From: Paenibacillus aquistagni
GTDB lineage: Bacteria; Bacillota; Bacilli; Paenibacillales; Paenibacillaceae
Direction of reading: 5' to 3'
Assembly: GCF_900177815.1 (NCBI RefSeq)
Contig: NZ_FXAZ01000012.1
Location: 1 to 64,000 of the forward strand
DNA: 64,000 nt
Shown here: piece after piece, positions 42,192-53,392 of the stretch
Position numbering within the stretch: the stretch's first letter is position 1
How the letters are laid out: every line of letters begins with the position of its first letter
Notes under the pieces: generated by a model
What the model was told of the DNA's origin: nothing
Database searches by the model: none
What the model saw: the letters and a program-made list of their open reading frames with translations, nothing else
Translations under genes and position numbers: made by a program

Positions 42192-42560
42192 ATGATTCAA
42201 CCATTTACACGTTTAGCTGTAGCAGATAACTCTGGTGCGAAAGAATTGATGTGTATCCGTGTCTTGGGTGGTACTGGACGTCGTGTAGGCCATATCGGAG
42301 ACCTAATCGTATGCTCTGTCAAACAAGCAACACCAGGCGGCGTTGTCAAAAAGGGTGACGTTGTAAAGGCAGTTATCGTTCGTACGAAGCGTTCGGTTCG
42401 ACGTAAAGACGGTTCCTACATTACATTTGATGAAAATGCAGCGGTAGTCGTTAAAGACGACAAGGGACCACGTGGAACACGTATTTTCGGACCAGTTGCT
42501 CGCGAACTTCGCGATAAAGACTTCATGAAAATCGTTTCCCTGGCACCGGAAGTGATCTAA
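42192..42560 (+). CDS. rplN: Large ribosomal subunit protein uL14
   Basis: A 122-aa intersubunit-bridge protein. It starts [20 protein letters not shown] and has the [20 protein letters not shown] ending. AAAGGAGG precedes ATG 42192. Confidence 0.98.
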   Translation: MIQPFTRLAVADNSGAKELMCIRVLGGTGRRVGHIGDLIVCSVKQATPGGVVKKGDVVKAVIVRTKRSVRRKDGSYITFDENAAVVVKDDKGPRGTRIFGPVARELRDKDFMKIVSLAPEVI

Positions 42561-42602
42561 CAAGTAATTGCCGCTTTAGGCAAGTCTCAGGAGGTGTGAC
42601 AC

Positions 42603-42956
42603 ATGCCACGAATGAAGAAAGTTCTCGAGTCGCATAACAACAAACTGCACGTTAAAAAAGACGACACGGTTATCGTTATTTCCGGTAAGGATAAAGGTAA
42701 AAAAGGTCGTGTTATCGCGGCTTATCCTCGTATGAACCGCGTGCTTGTTGAGGGTGTGAATATGGTTAAGAAGCATCAAAAGCCTAACCAAGCTAACCCA
42801 CAAGGCGGTATCATCGAGCAGGAAGCACCAATCCACGTTTCCAACGTAATGCACGTGGATCCGAAGTCCGGTAAAGTAACACGTATTGGTTACAAAGTAT
42901 TGGAGAACGGCAAAAAAGTACGTGTTGCAAAACGCTCCGGCGAAATTATCGACTAA
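42603..42956 (+). CDS. rplX: Large ribosomal subunit protein uL24
   Basis: A 117-aa assembly-initiating protein. The KOW motif is [19 protein letters not shown] near residue 19. CAGGAGGTG precedes ATG 42603. Confidence 0.97.
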   Translation: MPRMKKVLESHNNKLHVKKDDTVIVISGKDKGKKGRVIAAYPRMNRVLVEGVNMVKKHQKPNQANPQGGIIEQEAPIHVSNVMHVDPKSGKVTRIGYKVLENGKKVRVAKRSGEIID

Positions 42957-42982
42957 TCGCTAGGAAAGGAGGTCCATTACTA

Positions 42983-43525
42983 ATGGCAGCTCGCATGAAA
43001 GAACGTTTCTTGAATGAAATTACTCCTGCTTTGATGCAGAAGTTCAACTATACAACCGTTATGCAAGTACCTAAAGTAGAAAAAATCGTCATCAACATGG
43101 GTATGGGTGAGGCAGTTTCTAACTCTAAGGTCTTGGATTCAGCTGTTGCTGAATTGGAGCAAATCGCAGGTCAAAAGCCTGTCATTACTCGCGCTAAAAA
43201 ATCCATCGCAGGCTTCAAGCTTCGTGAGGGAATGCCGATCGGTGTTAAAGTAACATTGCGCGGTGACAAAATGTATTACTTCTTGGACAAATTGTTCAAC
43301 GTTACACTCCCACGTGTACGTGACTTCCGCGGTATTTCCAACAAAGCATTTGATGGTCGCGGTAACTACACACTTGGTCTTAAGGAGCAAATCATCTTCC
43401 CAGAGATCGAGTATGATAAAATCGATAAAGTTCGCGGTATGGACATCGTTATCGTTACTACAGCGAAAACAGACGAAGAATCCCGTGAATTGTTGACGCA
43501 ACTCGGCATGCCTTTCGCGAAGTAA
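42983..43525 (+). CDS. rplE: Large ribosomal subunit protein uL5
   Basis: A 180-aa 5S rRNA-binding protein. It has [38 protein letters not shown] and the C-terminal [27 protein letters not shown] precedes ATG 42983. Confidence 0.98.
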   Translation: MAARMKERFLNEITPALMQKFNYTTVMQVPKVEKIVINMGMGEAVSNSKVLDSAVAELEQIAGQKPVITRAKKSIAGFKLREGMPIGVKVTLRGDKMYYFLDKLFNVTLPRVRDFRGISNKAFDGRGNYTLGLKEQIIFPEIEYDKIDKVRGMDIVIVTTAKTDEESRELLTQLGMPFAK

Positions 43526-43585
43526 TGTTCGTAAGGTCGGAAAAGTTCATGATTATGAATGAAAGTAATTAGGAGGTGTCAACAC

Positions 43586-43771
43586 GTGGCAAAAACTTCG
43601 ATGCTTGTCAAGCAACAACGTAACCCGAAGTTCAAAGTGCGTGCATATACACGTTGCGAGCGCTGCGGCCGTCCGCATTCTGTATTGCGTAAATTTAAAA
43701 TTTGCAGAATTTGTTTCCGCGAATTGGCATATAAAGGCCAGATCCCTGGCGTTAAAAAAGCTAGCTGGTAA
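43586..43771 (+). CDS. rpsZ: Small ribosomal subunit protein uS14, zinc type
   Basis: A 61-aa zinc-binding S14. Two CxxC pairs (CERC at about 24-27 and CRIC at about 40-43) hold the metal, and the end is [20 protein letters not shown] precedes GTG 43586. A second zinc-free S14 is not in the window. Confidence 0.96.
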   Translation: MAKTSMLVKQQRNPKFKVRAYTRCERCGRPHSVLRKFKICRICFRELAYKGQIPGVKKASW

Positions 43772-43803
43772 TCAACCCACTTGCGGGAAGGAGGTTTACA
43801 CTA

Positions 43804-44202
43804 ATGGTTATGTCTGATCCAATTGCAGATATGCTTACACGTATTCGCAATGCAAATACAGTACGTCATGAGACGGTGGAAATGCCTGCTTCTACGATGA
43901 AGAAGCAAATCGCTGAGATTCTAAAGCGTGAAGGTTTCATCCGTGATGCAGAATATATCGATGACAACAAACAAGGGATCATCCGTATCTTCTTGAAATA
44001 CGGTCAAAACCAAGAGCGTGTTATCACAGGTCTTAAGCGTATTAGTAAACCAGGCTTGCGTGTTTACACGAAATCAAACGAAGTACCTCGCGTACTTGGT
44101 GGCCTTGGTATTGCGATTATTTCAACATCTAAGGGTGTTGTTACGGATAAAGAAGCTCGTCAAGCTAAAACTGGCGGAGAGGTAGTCTGCTACGTTTGGT
44201 AA
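43804..44202 (+). CDS. rpsH: Small ribosomal subunit protein uS8
   Basis: A 132-aa 16S central-domain binder with [20 protein letters not shown] and the C-terminal [25 protein letters not shown] precedes ATG 43804; ATG 43810 is an alternative start. S8 is the usual spc-operon autoregulator in other bacteria; not tested here. Confidence 0.97.
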   Translation: MVMSDPIADMLTRIRNANTVRHETVEMPASTMKKQIAEILKREGFIRDAEYIDDNKQGIIRIFLKYGQNQERVITGLKRISKPGLRVYTKSNEVPRVLGGLGIAIISTSKGVVTDKEARQAKTGGEVVCYVW

Positions 44203-44234
44203 TGAATTGCAGATGATTGGAGGTGCAAGAACAC

Positions 44235-44777
44235 ATGTCTCGTATTGGTCGTAAACCAATTAACGTACCAAGTGGTGTTGAAATCACTTTGGTCGACAAC
44301 GCGATTACGGTAAAAGGACCGAAAGGTACATTGACTAAACCTGTTCACAAGGAAATGCAAGTTTCCGTTGAAGGCAATGAAATCAATGTTGTTCGTCCTT
44401 CTGATAATAAACTTCACCGTTCCCTGCACGGAACAACACGCAGTGTTATCAGCAACATGGTTAACGGCGTTACTGAAGGTTTCTCTAAATCTTTGGAACT
44501 CGTGGGTGTAGGTTATCGTGCTAACAAAACAGGTGACAAATTGGTGCTGAACGTTGGGTATTCTCACCCAGTTGAAATCACACCTGAGCCAGGCATCGAA
44601 TTCGATGTTCCAACTCAAACAAAGATCATCGTTAAAGGTATCGATAAAGAGCGCGTAGGTGCTTATGCAGCGAAAATTCGCTCCGTACGTGAGCCTGAGC
44701 CTTACAAAGGTAAAGGGATTAAGTATGAAGGCGAACGTATCCTGCGTAAGGAAGGTAAAGCAGGCAAGAAGAAGTAA
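44235..44777 (+). CDS. rplF: Large ribosomal subunit protein uL6
   Basis: A 180-aa protein at the factor-binding site. It starts [19 protein letters not shown] and ends with [15 protein letters not shown] then a lysine-rich tail. TTGGAGGTG lies 10 bases or so before ATG 44235. Confidence 0.97.
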   Translation: MSRIGRKPINVPSGVEITLVDNAITVKGPKGTLTKPVHKEMQVSVEGNEINVVRPSDNKLHRSLHGTTRSVISNMVNGVTEGFSKSLELVGVGYRANKTGDKLVLNVGYSHPVEITPEPGIEFDVPTQTKIIVKGIDKERVGAYAAKIRSVREPEPYKGKGIKYEGERILRKEGKAGKKK

Positions 44778-44839
44778 GATCTTGCCTAGCTCGCTTACCC
44801 GTGTAGCTTAATGGCTAAACTGAAGGGAGTGAAACATTC

Positions 44840-45208
44840 GTGATTACAAAAGGCGATAAGAACAAAGCTCGTTTGAAACGTCACCTTCGTGTGCGTAAGA
44901 AAATTGAAGGAACGACAGCACGTCCTCGTTTGAACGTATTCCGTTCCGCTAAACATATCTACGCTCAAGTGATCGATGATGCTAATGGTGTAACGCTAGT
45001 AGCTGCATCCACTATGGATAAAGAACTTCGTGAACAAGTTGGCAATGGTGGTAACGTTGAAGCTGCGCGCAAAGTAGGCGAATTGATTGCTAAGCGTGCA
45101 AAAGACGCAGGTGTATCTGTAGTTGTATTTGACCGTGGCGGATACCTGTACCATGGACGTATTCAAGCATTGGCTGACGCAGCTCGCGAAGCTGGTCTTG
45201 AGTTCTAA
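44840..45208 (+). CDS. rplR: Large ribosomal subunit protein uL18
   Basis: A 122-aa 5S rRNA-binding protein, with [20 protein letters not shown] and [23 protein letters not shown] 44840 follows AAGGGAG. Confidence 0.97.
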   Translation: MITKGDKNKARLKRHLRVRKKIEGTTARPRLNVFRSAKHIYAQVIDDANGVTLVAASTMDKELREQVGNGGNVEAARKVGELIAKRAKDAGVSVVVFDRGGYLYHGRIQALADAAREAGLEF

Positions 45209-45235
45209 TAATTGTTAAAAAAGGAGGTTAACGAC

Positions 45236-45733
45236 TTGCGAGTTGATCCAAATACGCTAGAACTGTCTGAAAAAGTTGTTCAAATTAACCGCGTTGCTAA
45301 AGTTGTAAAAGGCGGACGTCGCTTTAGCTTTAGCGCACTCGTTGTTGTCGGCGACGGCAAGGGCTGGGTAGGCGCTGGTATTGGTAAAGCTTCTGAAGTT
45401 CCAGATGCAATCCGCAAAGGAATTGAAGATGCGAAGAAAAATCTCATTCACGTTCCTTTCGTTGGTACAACGATCCCTCACCAAGTAATTGGTCACTTCG
45501 GCGCTGGCCGTGTATTGTTGAAACCAGCATCTGAAGGTACTGGGGTTATCGCTGGTGGCCCTGTTCGTGCGGTATTGGAGCTGGCTGGTGTAGGCGACAT
45601 TCTTACGAAATCGCTTGGTTCCGCTAACTCCATGAACATGGTAAATGCTACGCTTGAAGGTCTTTCTCGTTTGAAGACTGCTGAGCAAGTAGCGAAGCTG
45701 CGTGGCAAATCCGTTGAGGAACTGTTAGGATAA
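45236..45733 (+). CDS. rpsE: Small ribosomal subunit protein uS5
   Basis: A 165-aa fidelity protein. The dsRNA-binding-like N domain has [20 protein letters not shown], and [20 protein letters not shown] follows. The start is TTG 45236, 8 bases after GGAGG (45223-45227); the frame from 45212 includes that site. Confidence 0.95.
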   Translation: MRVDPNTLELSEKVVQINRVAKVVKGGRRFSFSALVVVGDGKGWVGAGIGKASEVPDAIRKGIEDAKKNLIHVPFVGTTIPHQVIGHFGAGRVLLKPASEGTGVIAGGPVRAVLELAGVGDILTKSLGSANSMNMVNATLEGLSRLKTAEQVAKLRGKSVEELLG

Positions 45734-45746
45734 GGAGGGGACTACG

Positions 45747-45932
45747 ATGGCTAAATTGCAGATTACCCTCGTTCGCAGTCTGATCGGTCGTCCAGAAAAT
45801 CATCGTAAAACGGTGAACACTCTGGGCCTTCGTAAGCTGAATCAGACGGTTGTTCATAACGACAACCCTGCGATTCGCGGCATGGTTAACCAAATTACTC
45901 ATTTGGTTAAAGTTGAAGAAATCCAAGGCTAA
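45747..45932 (+). CDS. rpmD: Large ribosomal subunit protein uL30
   Basis: A 61-aa protein: [20 protein letters not shown], then [27 protein letters not shown] precedes ATG 45747. It lies between rpsE and rplO as usual. Confidence 0.97.
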   Translation: MAKLQITLVRSLIGRPENHRKTVNTLGLRKLNQTVVHNDNPAIRGMVNQITHLVKVEEIQG

Positions 45933-46006
45933 GCTACGAAGCTTAGCTTCACTGTGTCAAAGACATAAATTTAGTGACATAAATCATTAAGGAGGTGCGA
46001 CGAACG

Positions 46007-46447
46007 ATGAAGTTACATGAACTTTCTCCAGCACCTGGTTCCCGCCAAGAGAACTACCGCAAAGGACGCGGTATTGCTTCTGGTAACGGGAAAACAGCAG
46101 GTCGCGGTCATAAAGGTCAAAATGCTCGTTCCGGCGGTGGTGTTCGCCCAGGCTTTGAAGGTGGTCAGAACCCATTGTACCGTCGTCTGCCTAAGCGCGG
46201 TTTCAACAACCCAACTCGTAAAGAGTATGCGGTATTGAATGTGGCTGACTTGAACCGTTTTGCAGCTGGTACTGAAGTAACTCCGGAATTGTTGATGGAG
46301 CAAGGCATCGTGAACAACCCAATGAGCGGTATCAAAGTATTGGGTAATGGCGAATTGTCTGTTAGCCTAACTGTTAAAGCTAATAAGTTCTCTCAATCTG
46401 CGGTAGAAAAGATCGAGGCTGCCGGCGGTAAATCCGAGGTGATCTAA
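46007..46447 (+). CDS. rplO: Large ribosomal subunit protein uL15
   Basis: A 146-aa late-assembly protein, [20 protein letters not shown] with the glycine-rich [29 protein letters not shown] precedes ATG 46007. It overlaps secY by one base (TAATG). Confidence 0.97.
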   Translation: MKLHELSPAPGSRQENYRKGRGIASGNGKTAGRGHKGQNARSGGGVRPGFEGGQNPLYRRLPKRGFNNPTRKEYAVLNVADLNRFAAGTEVTPELLMEQGIVNNPMSGIKVLGNGELSVSLTVKANKFSQSAVEKIEAAGGKSEVI

Positions 46448-47745
46448 TGTTCAAGACCGTATCCAATATTTGGCGAGTCGAGGATTTAAGACGAAAGATC
46501 TTATTCACCCTTATGGTCTTGATCGTATATCGAGTCGGTTCCTTTATTCCGGTTCCGGGTGTCGATAAGACAGTGTTTGAAACAGCAAATCAAGGAACTG
46601 ATTTGTTCGCCTTGTTGAATACATTCTCTGGTGGTGCCCTGTTCAAGTTCTCCATCTTTGCACTAGGGATCATGCCGTATATCACAGCATCGATCATTAT
46701 GCAGCTCCTATCAATGGATGTCGTGCCTAAGTTCACGCAATGGTCCAAAGAAGGGGAAGTTGGAAAGCGCAAGATCGCACAGGTTACACGTTATGCGACG
46801 ATTGGCTTAGGACTCATTCAAGCATTTGGTACGGCGATTGGATTCAACCGCTTGTACGGATTGCAAATGGTGCCGAATGCAACAATTATGACGTATGTCG
46901 TCATTGCAATCGTATTGACTGCAGGTACGGCTTTCCTGATGTGGCTTGGTGAGCAGATCACCGAGAAGGGGATTGGTAACGGAATCTCCATTCTGATCTT
47001 TGCAGGTATCGTAGCGGCATTCCCGACACATATCGCTCAGATCTATCAATCTCAATTTGTTGAGAACGCCGGTTCTTTGTTCCTAAGCATTGTGAAAGTG
47101 ATTGTTATTTTGCTCTTCGTCATCTTCATCATCGTTGGGGTTATCTACATTCAACAAGGTAACCGCAAGATTCCCGTTCAATACGCGAAGCGTGTTGTCG
47201 GAAACAAGATGTATGGCGGTCAAAATACTCACATTCCGCTTAAAGTAAACGGTGCGGGTGTAATTCCAGTCATCTTCGCAGTATCGTTGCTTATGTTCCC
47301 GATCACGATTGCTCAATTCTGGGCTGGTCACAGTTGGGCGAACTGGATTATCAACAATATGTACTATGACAAACCGCTTGGTATGGTATTGTACGTTCTG
47401 TTGATTATCGGCTTTACGTTCTTCTACACATTCGTTCAAATGAACCCTCAGCAAATGGCGGATCAATTGAAGAAGAATGGTGGATACATTCCAGGCATTC
47501 GCCCGGGTAAAGCAACAGCAACATACTTGACACGAGTGATGTCTCGTATTACGCTAGCAGGTGCTTTGTTCTTGTCTATCATCTCTGTTCTGCCTGTGTT
47601 CTTCGGCGCTCTGGCCGGATTGCCGCGTGGAGTACAGATCGGTGGTACTTCCTTGCTGATCGTCGTCGGTGTTGCACTTGACACGATGAAGCAGGTTGAA
47701 AGTCAATTGATCAAGCGCCATTACAAAGGTTTTATTAATAAATAG
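46447..47745 (+). CDS. secY: Protein translocase subunit SecY
   Basis: A 432-aa ten-helix channel subunit of SecYEG. VPGVDKTVFETANQG (plug area), MPYITASIIMQLL and GLPRGVQIGGTSLLIVVGV are family blocks. The start codon overlaps the rplO stop. The 143-base gap after it holds two hairpins. Confidence 0.97.
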   Translation: MFKTVSNIWRVEDLRRKILFTLMVLIVYRVGSFIPVPGVDKTVFETANQGTDLFALLNTFSGGALFKFSIFALGIMPYITASIIMQLLSMDVVPKFTQWSKEGEVGKRKIAQVTRYATIGLGLIQAFGTAIGFNRLYGLQMVPNATIMTYVVIAIVLTAGTAFLMWLGEQITEKGIGNGISILIFAGIVAAFPTHIAQIYQSQFVENAGSLFLSIVKVIVILLFVIFIIVGVIYIQQGNRKIPVQYAKRVVGNKMYGGQNTHIPLKVNGAGVIPVIFAVSLLMFPITIAQFWAGHSWANWIINNMYYDKPLGMVLYVLLIIGFTFFYTFVQMNPQQMADQLKKNGGYIPGIRPGKATATYLTRVMSRITLAGALFLSIISVLPVFFGALAGLPRGVQIGGTSLLIVVGVALDTMKQVESQLIKRHYKGFINK

Positions 47746-47746
47746 G

Positions 47747-47860
47747 CAATAGGTTCTGATGGAGCCGCTGTGGCCCCTCGGCACCTATTGTGCTGTTTCT
47801 TGCAGAGCAGAGGCTTAACGAATGCCATCGAAAGATAACACTTCCGAAGTAGTTAAGCCT
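47747..47860 (+). other. Two hairpins in the secY-adk spacer
   Basis: CAATAGGT (47747-47754) pairs with ACCTATTG (47783-47790) around an inner GCC/GGC stem. Then AGGCTTAAC (47811-47819) pairs with GTTAAGCCT (47852-47860), a perfect 9-bp stem. Neither has a clear T run. They form the adk leader and could be a regulatory RNA structure or processing sites. Confidence 0.5.
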
Positions 47861-47882
47861 ATGCTTACCATAAAGGGAGTGA

Positions 47883-48533
<651 letters not shown>

Positions 48534-48537
48534 CTCC

Positions 48538-49290
48538 ATGATCATCTGTAAGTCCGAAGTGGAACTTGGCTTCATGAGAGAAGCTGGGCGAATTGTTGCG
48601 ATGACGCACCGTCTTATGGCGGACTCCGTCAAACCGGGCATTACAACCCGGGAACTTGATAACATTGCGGAACGGTTCATTCGCAGTCAAGGGGCTACCC
48701 CTTCTTTCAAAGGCTATAACGGTTTCTCCGGAAGCATTTGCGCATCAGTTAATGATGAATTGGTGCATGGCATTCCCGGTGATCGCGTCTTAAACGAGGG
48801 CGACATCATCAGCATCGACATTGGTGCACAGTATCGTGGATATCACGGTGACTCTGCCTGGACATATGGAGTTGGCAGCATCTCAGACAGTGCGAAGAAG
48901 CTGCTTGAGGTGACAGAGCGTTCGCTCTATGCCGGACTTGATCTTGTTAAGCCAGATGTTCGTCTATACACGATATCTCATGCTATACAACGTGTGATCG
49001 AGGATGCAGGTTTTTCTGTCGTGCGTGAATACGTAGGGCATGGGGTTGGTGCAGATCTGCATGAAGAACCGCAGATCCCAAACTTCGGTACACCTGACCG
49101 TGGACCACGGCTTAAGCCGGGTATGACGCTTGCCATTGAGCCGATGGTTGTCATCGGAGAGCGTTATGTGAAGACGCTAGCGGACAACTGGACGGTTGTG
49201 ACGGTGGACGGGACATGGTGCGCTCACTTTGAGCATACTGTAGCTGTAACATCGGATGGTTGCGAGATTTTAACGAAACTTGAAGAGTAG
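48538..49290 (+). CDS. map: Methionine aminopeptidase, type I
   Basis: A 250-aa metalloenzyme that removes initiator Met. [16 protein letters not shown] holds the substrate His, and metal ligands are in [22 protein letters not shown], and the two Glu in AIEPMV and HFEHTVAV. It starts 4 bases after adk stops, so it is probably translated by coupling; the site lies inside the adk end (GAGAGG). Confidence 0.97.
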   Translation: MIICKSEVELGFMREAGRIVAMTHRLMADSVKPGITTRELDNIAERFIRSQGATPSFKGYNGFSGSICASVNDELVHGIPGDRVLNEGDIISIDIGAQYRGYHGDSAWTYGVGSISDSAKKLLEVTERSLYAGLDLVKPDVRLYTISHAIQRVIEDAGFSVVREYVGHGVGADLHEEPQIPNFGTPDRGPRLKPGMTLAIEPMVVIGERYVKTLADNWTVVTVDGTWCAHFEHTVAVTSDGCEILTKLEE

Positions 49291-49299
49291 GTGACGGAG

Positions 49300-49602
49300 A
49301 TGAAAGACATTCCGACTCCAGTGCTTGGTCAGTTGGTTAAAGTCATTCAAGGTCGTGATGAGGGCACTTACGCTGTCATCATTGGTATTGAAGAACCGCG
49401 ATTCGTGTTCATAGCGGATGGGGATAAACGAAAGTTTGACCAGCCTAAACGCAAAAACATGCTTCATGTAGAGCTGCAGCAAGCGATAAGTCATGAGGTT
49501 GTCGATAGTTTAAAAGATAGCGGACGGGTGACGAACAGCAAGCTCCGTTATGTGATTCAAAACTATACGAAGCAGCTGTCCGCTGCAAATGTGGAAGAAT
49601 AG
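49300..49602 (+). CDS. KOW-domain RNA-binding protein
   Basis: A 100-aa protein with an N-terminal KOW-like domain ([20 protein letters not shown]), similar to eukaryotic-type L14e or L6e folds, then a lysine-rich segment and a helical tail. Small KOW proteins of this type sit between map and infA in Bacilli (YbzG). AGGTG at 49289-49293 supports ATG 49300; GTG 49291 directly after the map stop is an alternative. A ribosome-associated role is inferred. Confidence 0.82.
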   Translation: MKDIPTPVLGQLVKVIQGRDEGTYAVIIGIEEPRFVFIADGDKRKFDQPKRKNMLHVELQQAISHEVVDSLKDSGRVTNSKLRYVIQNYTKQLSAANVEE

Positions 49603-49613
49603 GGGGATTAACG

Positions 49614-49829
49614 TTGGCTAAAGAAGATGTGATTGAAGTCGAAGGTACGGTTATTGAACCGTTGCCCAATGCAACATTCCGTGTGGAACTCGAGAACGGA
49701 CATCAAATTCTCGCCCATGTTTCAGGAAAGCTGCGGATGCACTTTATCCGTATCCTAACTGGGGACAAAGTGGTCGTACAGTTGTCGCCTTACGATTTGA
49801 GCAAAGGTCGCATCACATATCGAAAATAG
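49614..49829 (+). CDS. infA: Translation initiation factor IF-1
   Basis: A 71-aa OB-fold factor: [19 protein letters not shown] at the start, [19 protein letters not shown] in the middle, [12 protein letters not shown] at the end. The start is TTG 49614 behind AGGGGGA. Length is exactly that of the family. Confidence 0.97.
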   Translation: MAKEDVIEVEGTVIEPLPNATFRVELENGHQILAHVSGKLRMHFIRILTGDKVVVQLSPYDLSKGRITYRK

Positions 49830-49985
<156 letters not shown>

Positions 49986-50007
49986 TTTAGAAGGGGGTGT
50001 AGCGTAA

Positions 50008-50376
50008 ATGGCTCGTATAGCTGGTGTAGACTTGCCACGTGATAAACGCGTTGAGATCGCCTTAACATACATTTTTGGGATCGGTAAAACAACTTCTCAG
50101 AAAGTGATCGCACAAGCAGGTGTAAACAAAGACACTCGTGTTCGTGACCTGACTGAAGAAGAAGTAAACGCAATCCGTGAAGCAATTGACAAGAACATTA
50201 AGGTAGAGGGTGACCTCCGCCGTGATATTTCCCTGAACATCAAGCGTTTGGTTGAGATTGGATGCTATCGTGGTATCCGCCATCGCCGTGGCTTGCCTGT
50301 TCGTGGTCAACGTACTAAAACTAATGCTCGTACACGCAAAGGCCCTCGTCGTACGGTAGCGAATAAGAAAAAGTAA
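50008..50376 (+). CDS. rpsM: Small ribosomal subunit protein uS13
   Basis: A 122-aa head protein. [20 protein letters not shown] and the C-terminal [20 protein letters not shown] are conserved. GAAGGGGGTG precedes ATG 50008. Confidence 0.98.
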   Translation: MARIAGVDLPRDKRVEIALTYIFGIGKTTSQKVIAQAGVNKDTRVRDLTEEEVNAIREAIDKNIKVEGDLRRDISLNIKRLVEIGCYRGIRHRRGLPVRGQRTKTNARTRKGPRRTVANKKK

Positions 50377-50392
50377 GGAGGGATAAGTAGCA

Positions 50393-50788
50393 ATGGCTAA
50401 ACCAAAAAAAGCAGTTCGTACTAAACGTCGTGACCGTAAGAATATTGAATCTGGCGTAGCTCACATTCGTTCTACGTTCAACAACACGATCGTAACGATC
50501 ACAGATCCGCATGGTAATGCAATTTCTTGGGCGAGCTCCGGCGGTTCCGGATTCAAAGGTTCGCGTAAGTCTACTCCATTTGCTGCACAGCTCGCTGCTG
50601 AAACAGCTGCGAAAGCTGCAATGGAACATGGTATGAAAACCGTTGAAGTTATGGTTAAAGGTCCAGGCGCAGGCCGTGAAGCTGCCATCCGTTCCTTGCA
50701 AGCTGCAGGATTGGAAGTTAGCATGATCAAAGACGTAACTCCAATTCCGCACAACGGCTGCCGTCCGCCAAAACGTCGCCGCGTATAA
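50393..50788 (+). CDS. rpsK: Small ribosomal subunit protein uS11
   Basis: A 131-aa platform protein with [20 protein letters not shown], the [18 protein letters not shown] stretch and the basic ending [19 protein letters not shown] precedes the ATG. Confidence 0.98.
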   Translation: MAKPKKAVRTKRRDRKNIESGVAHIRSTFNNTIVTITDPHGNAISWASSGGSGFKGSRKSTPFAAQLAAETAAKAAMEHGMKTVEVMVKGPGAGREAAIRSLQAAGLEVSMIKDVTPIPHNGCRPPKRRRV

Positions 50789-50925
50789 TTCATACGCGGG
50801 GCGCTTATGTCGTATATAACTAACGCCTGTTGGTAATAATGGTTGTTTAGGCATTACTGCACGAATTAACCGACCGTAGGTGTATAGAAGGTAACGTGAG
50901 CGACGTTTTGAAGGAGGGTTATAGA

Positions 50926-51870
50926 GTGATTGAGATCGAAAAACCGAAAATCGAAACCGTAGAGGTCAATGAGGAAGGATCATACGGCAAGTTTGTGGTA
51001 GAGCCGCTTGAGCGCGGCTATGGCACAACATTGGGGAACTCCCTGCGCCGTATTCTGCTGTCCTCCCTGCCTGGTGCAGCTGTTACATCTGTTCAGATCG
51101 ATGGCGTGCTCCATGAGTTCTCGACGATTCCTGGTGTCTATGAAGACGTTACAGAGATCATCTTGAACCTTAAAGCATTGTCGCTCAAGATCCACTCCGA
51201 TGAAGAGAAGATTCTTGAAATCGATGCGGATGGCGAAGGTGTTGTAACGGCAGGTGACATTCGAGCGGATAGTGATGTGGAAATTTTGAACCCGGATCTC
51301 CGCATTGCAACTTTAGCTGAAGGTTCCAGACTCCACATGCGCATTTATGCGAATCGTGGACGTGGATTTGTTCTTGCTGACCGCAATAAGCGTGAAGATC
51401 AACCTATCGGAGTTATTCCAGTAGATTCGATCTATACGCCAATCTCTCGTGTAAACTACAGTGTAGAGAATACGCGTGTTGGTCAAGTAACGAACTACGA
51501 CAAGCTTACGCTTGAAGTATGGAGCGATGGCAGCATTCGACCTGAAGAAGCGGTCAGCCTCGGCGCTAAGATTCTTACAGAGCACTTGATGCTCTTCGTA
51601 GGTCTTACAGACGAAGCGAAAGACGCTGAGATCATGGTCGAAAAAGAGGAAGATAAGAAAGAGAAAGTGCTCGAGATGACCATCGAAGAGCTCGATCTCT
51701 CTGTTCGTTCCTATAACTGTCTAAAGCGTGCGGGCATTAATACAGTTCAAGAGCTGATCACGAAGACGGAAGAAGACATGATGAAGGTCCGCAACTTGGG
51801 CCGCAAGTCTTTGGAAGAGGTACAAGAGAAGCTTGAAGAGCTGAGCTTAGGTCTGCGTAAAGAAGATTAA
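50926..51870 (+). CDS. rpoA: DNA-directed RNA polymerase subunit alpha
   Basis: A 314-aa subunit. The N-terminal assembly domain has [20 protein letters not shown], and after an acidic linker the C-terminal domain has [20 protein letters not shown], which binds UP elements. AAGGAGGG at about 50911 supports GTG 50926 over the frame start at 50896. It lies between rpsK and rplQ. Confidence 0.97.
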   Translation: MIEIEKPKIETVEVNEEGSYGKFVVEPLERGYGTTLGNSLRRILLSSLPGAAVTSVQIDGVLHEFSTIPGVYEDVTEIILNLKALSLKIHSDEEKILEIDADGEGVVTAGDIRADSDVEILNPDLRIATLAEGSRLHMRIYANRGRGFVLADRNKREDQPIGVIPVDSIYTPISRVNYSVENTRVGQVTNYDKLTLEVWSDGSIRPEEAVSLGAKILTEHLMLFVGLTDEAKDAEIMVEKEEDKKEKVLEMTIEELDLSVRSYNCLKRAGINTVQELITKTEEDMMKVRNLGRKSLEEVQEKLEELSLGLRKED

Positions 51871-51906
51871 TACGGGACTAGGTACAGAGAAGGAGGGGAA
51901 ACTATT

Positions 51907-52272
51907 ATGGCATACCAAAAGTTAGGTCGTGATTCCAGCGCTCGTAAAGCGTTGTTCCGTGACTTGGTAACGGATTTGTTCTTGTATGAGCGCATCGAAA
52001 CGACTGAAGCTAAGGCGAAAGAAGTTCGTTCTATCGCTGAAAAGCTGATCACTAAAGCTAAAAAAGGTGATCTTCATGCTCGTCGTCAAGTTGCAGCATT
52101 CGTACGTCGCGAGACGGTTGATGGAGAGAAAGATGCAATCCAAAAGCTTTTCTCCGATATCGCACCTCGTTATGCTGAGCGTGCTGGCGGTTACACTCGC
52201 ATTATGAAACTGGGACCTCGCCGTGGCGACTCCGCGCCTATGGTTTACTTGGAACTGGTTGACCGCGCGTAA
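51907..52272 (+). CDS. rplQ: Large ribosomal subunit protein bL17
   Basis: A 121-aa protein: [20 protein letters not shown] at the start and [20 protein letters not shown] at the end. AAGGAGGG precedes ATG 51907. It is the last gene of the S10-spc-alpha block here. Confidence 0.97.
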   Translation: MAYQKLGRDSSARKALFRDLVTDLFLYERIETTEAKAKEVRSIAEKLITKAKKGDLHARRQVAAFVRRETVDGEKDAIQKLFSDIAPRYAERAGGYTRIMKLGPRRGDSAPMVYLELVDRA

Positions 52273-52315
52273 TAGCTTGATGCGCACGATATGAGGACTG
52301 CTTCAGCAGTGTGAA

Positions 52316-52348
52316 AGAAGGCTCCCTTAGAGGAGCTTTTCTTTTTGT
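52316..52348 (+). terminator. Terminator after rplQ
   Basis: AAGGCTCC (52318-52325) pairs with GGAGC plus following T residues (52332-52339), then TTTTCTTTTT. A small hairpin ACTGCT-TC-AGCAGT lies just upstream at 52297-52310. Confidence 0.8.
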
Positions 52349-52397
52349 CGGGCGAGGCGGCTTATAGACGTGTATACGTACAGCTTCGGAGGGTAGC

Positions 52398-53174
52398 ATG
52401 AGAAATATTGGGATGACGGTTGCCTATGAAGGCAACGCTTATTGTGGATTTCAAGCACAGCCTGAAGACCCAACGGTGCAAGGCTGCATTGAAATGGTGC
52501 TAAAGCAGCTTACCGGCGATACCATATCCATCTTGGCATCTGGCCGAACGGATGCAGGCGTCCACGCTCAAGGGCAAGTCTTTAACTTCTTAACAGAGTC
52601 TCAGATTCCTGTTGAGCGTTGGATGATTGCGATGAATTCCAGACTGCCTAAGGATATCGTAATAACAGAGGTATGGGAGGCTCCATTAGACTTTCATGCC
52701 CGTTATTCGGCGAAACGCAAGACGTATCGTTACTCCATCTATTCAGAGCGTGTTCCGGATTTGTTTACGCGCAGAACAGAGCTCTTTCATCCACGACCGC
52801 TTAAGATTGATGCGATGAAGGAAGCAATGTCGCATTTCGAGGGAGAGCATGACTTTACGTCTTTCGCTTCGCCGAAGTCGACCAAGACTTCCAATATTCG
52901 TACCATCTATCAATCCTGGTTGGAGCACGAGCCAAGCTATACAGGCCACCCGGATCGAGGCAGAATTCATCTGTTCATCACGGGAAATGGCTTTCTGTAC
53001 AATATGGTGCGCATTATCGCAGGGACTATTCTTCAAGTAGGTCAAGGCAAGCGCAGCCCGGATCAGATTCCTGAGATTATTCAAGCACGAGATCGTCATA
53101 AAGCAGGACCTACGGCAGTACCATGTGGGCTAATGCTCTGGAAAGTAGAGTATGATGGTTCAGAGCGATTGTAA
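52398..53174 (+). CDS. truA: tRNA pseudouridine(38-40) synthase TruA
   Basis: A 258-aa enzyme that modifies the anticodon arm. The active-site motif SGRTDAGVHAQGQV places the catalytic Asp at residue 52; the C-terminal NGFLYNMVRIIAGTILQVGQ is also typical. CGGAGGG precedes ATG 52398. In many Bacilli ECF transporter genes lie between rplQ and truA; they are absent here. Confidence 0.96.
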   Translation: MRNIGMTVAYEGNAYCGFQAQPEDPTVQGCIEMVLKQLTGDTISILASGRTDAGVHAQGQVFNFLTESQIPVERWMIAMNSRLPKDIVITEVWEAPLDFHARYSAKRKTYRYSIYSERVPDLFTRRTELFHPRPLKIDAMKEAMSHFEGEHDFTSFASPKSTKTSNIRTIYQSWLEHEPSYTGHPDRGRIHLFITGNGFLYNMVRIIAGTILQVGQGKRSPDQIPEIIQARDRHKAGPTAVPCGLMLWKVEYDGSERL

Positions 53175-53199
53175 TACGGCAGTTTCGCTAAAAAACAAC

Positions 53200-53228
53200 T
53201 TGCATAAATGCCCGGTTTCCTGTACAAT
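53200..53228 (+). promoter_or_regulatory. Promoter of rplM-rpsI
   Basis: TTGCAT at 53200-53205 and TACAAT at 53223-53228, 17 bases apart, with TG directly before the -10. Confidence 0.8.
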
Positions 53229-53233
53229 AAATT

Positions 53234-53330
53234 TTGTGTTTCTTTACGGCTTCCCACGGCCCCCAGTGAAGAGACACGACAACAGAAGTACCTTTTGAAC
53301 ATGTAATTACGTAACTTAACGACATATAAA
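53234..53330 (+). ncRNA. Ribosomal protein L13 leader candidate
   Basis: GTGTTTCTTTAC (53236-53247) pairs over its full length, with two G-U pairs, with GTGAAGAGACAC (53266-53277) around a C-rich loop. It lies at the 5' end of the rplM transcript, where the L13 leader motif is found in Firmicutes. Autoregulation by L13 is inferred; the family match was not tested. Confidence 0.6.
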
Positions 53331-53392
53331 GTGAACTTGAATTTGTATAGCACCCTTAGGTCGCAGCAAATGATTAGAGGAGGATTATTCTC

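Noticed and set aside
44798-44835. tRNA-like sequence GTGTAGCTTAATGGCTAAA between rplF and rplR
   Set aside because: It cannot form a complete cloverleaf in the 60-base spacer; it is the leader of rplR.
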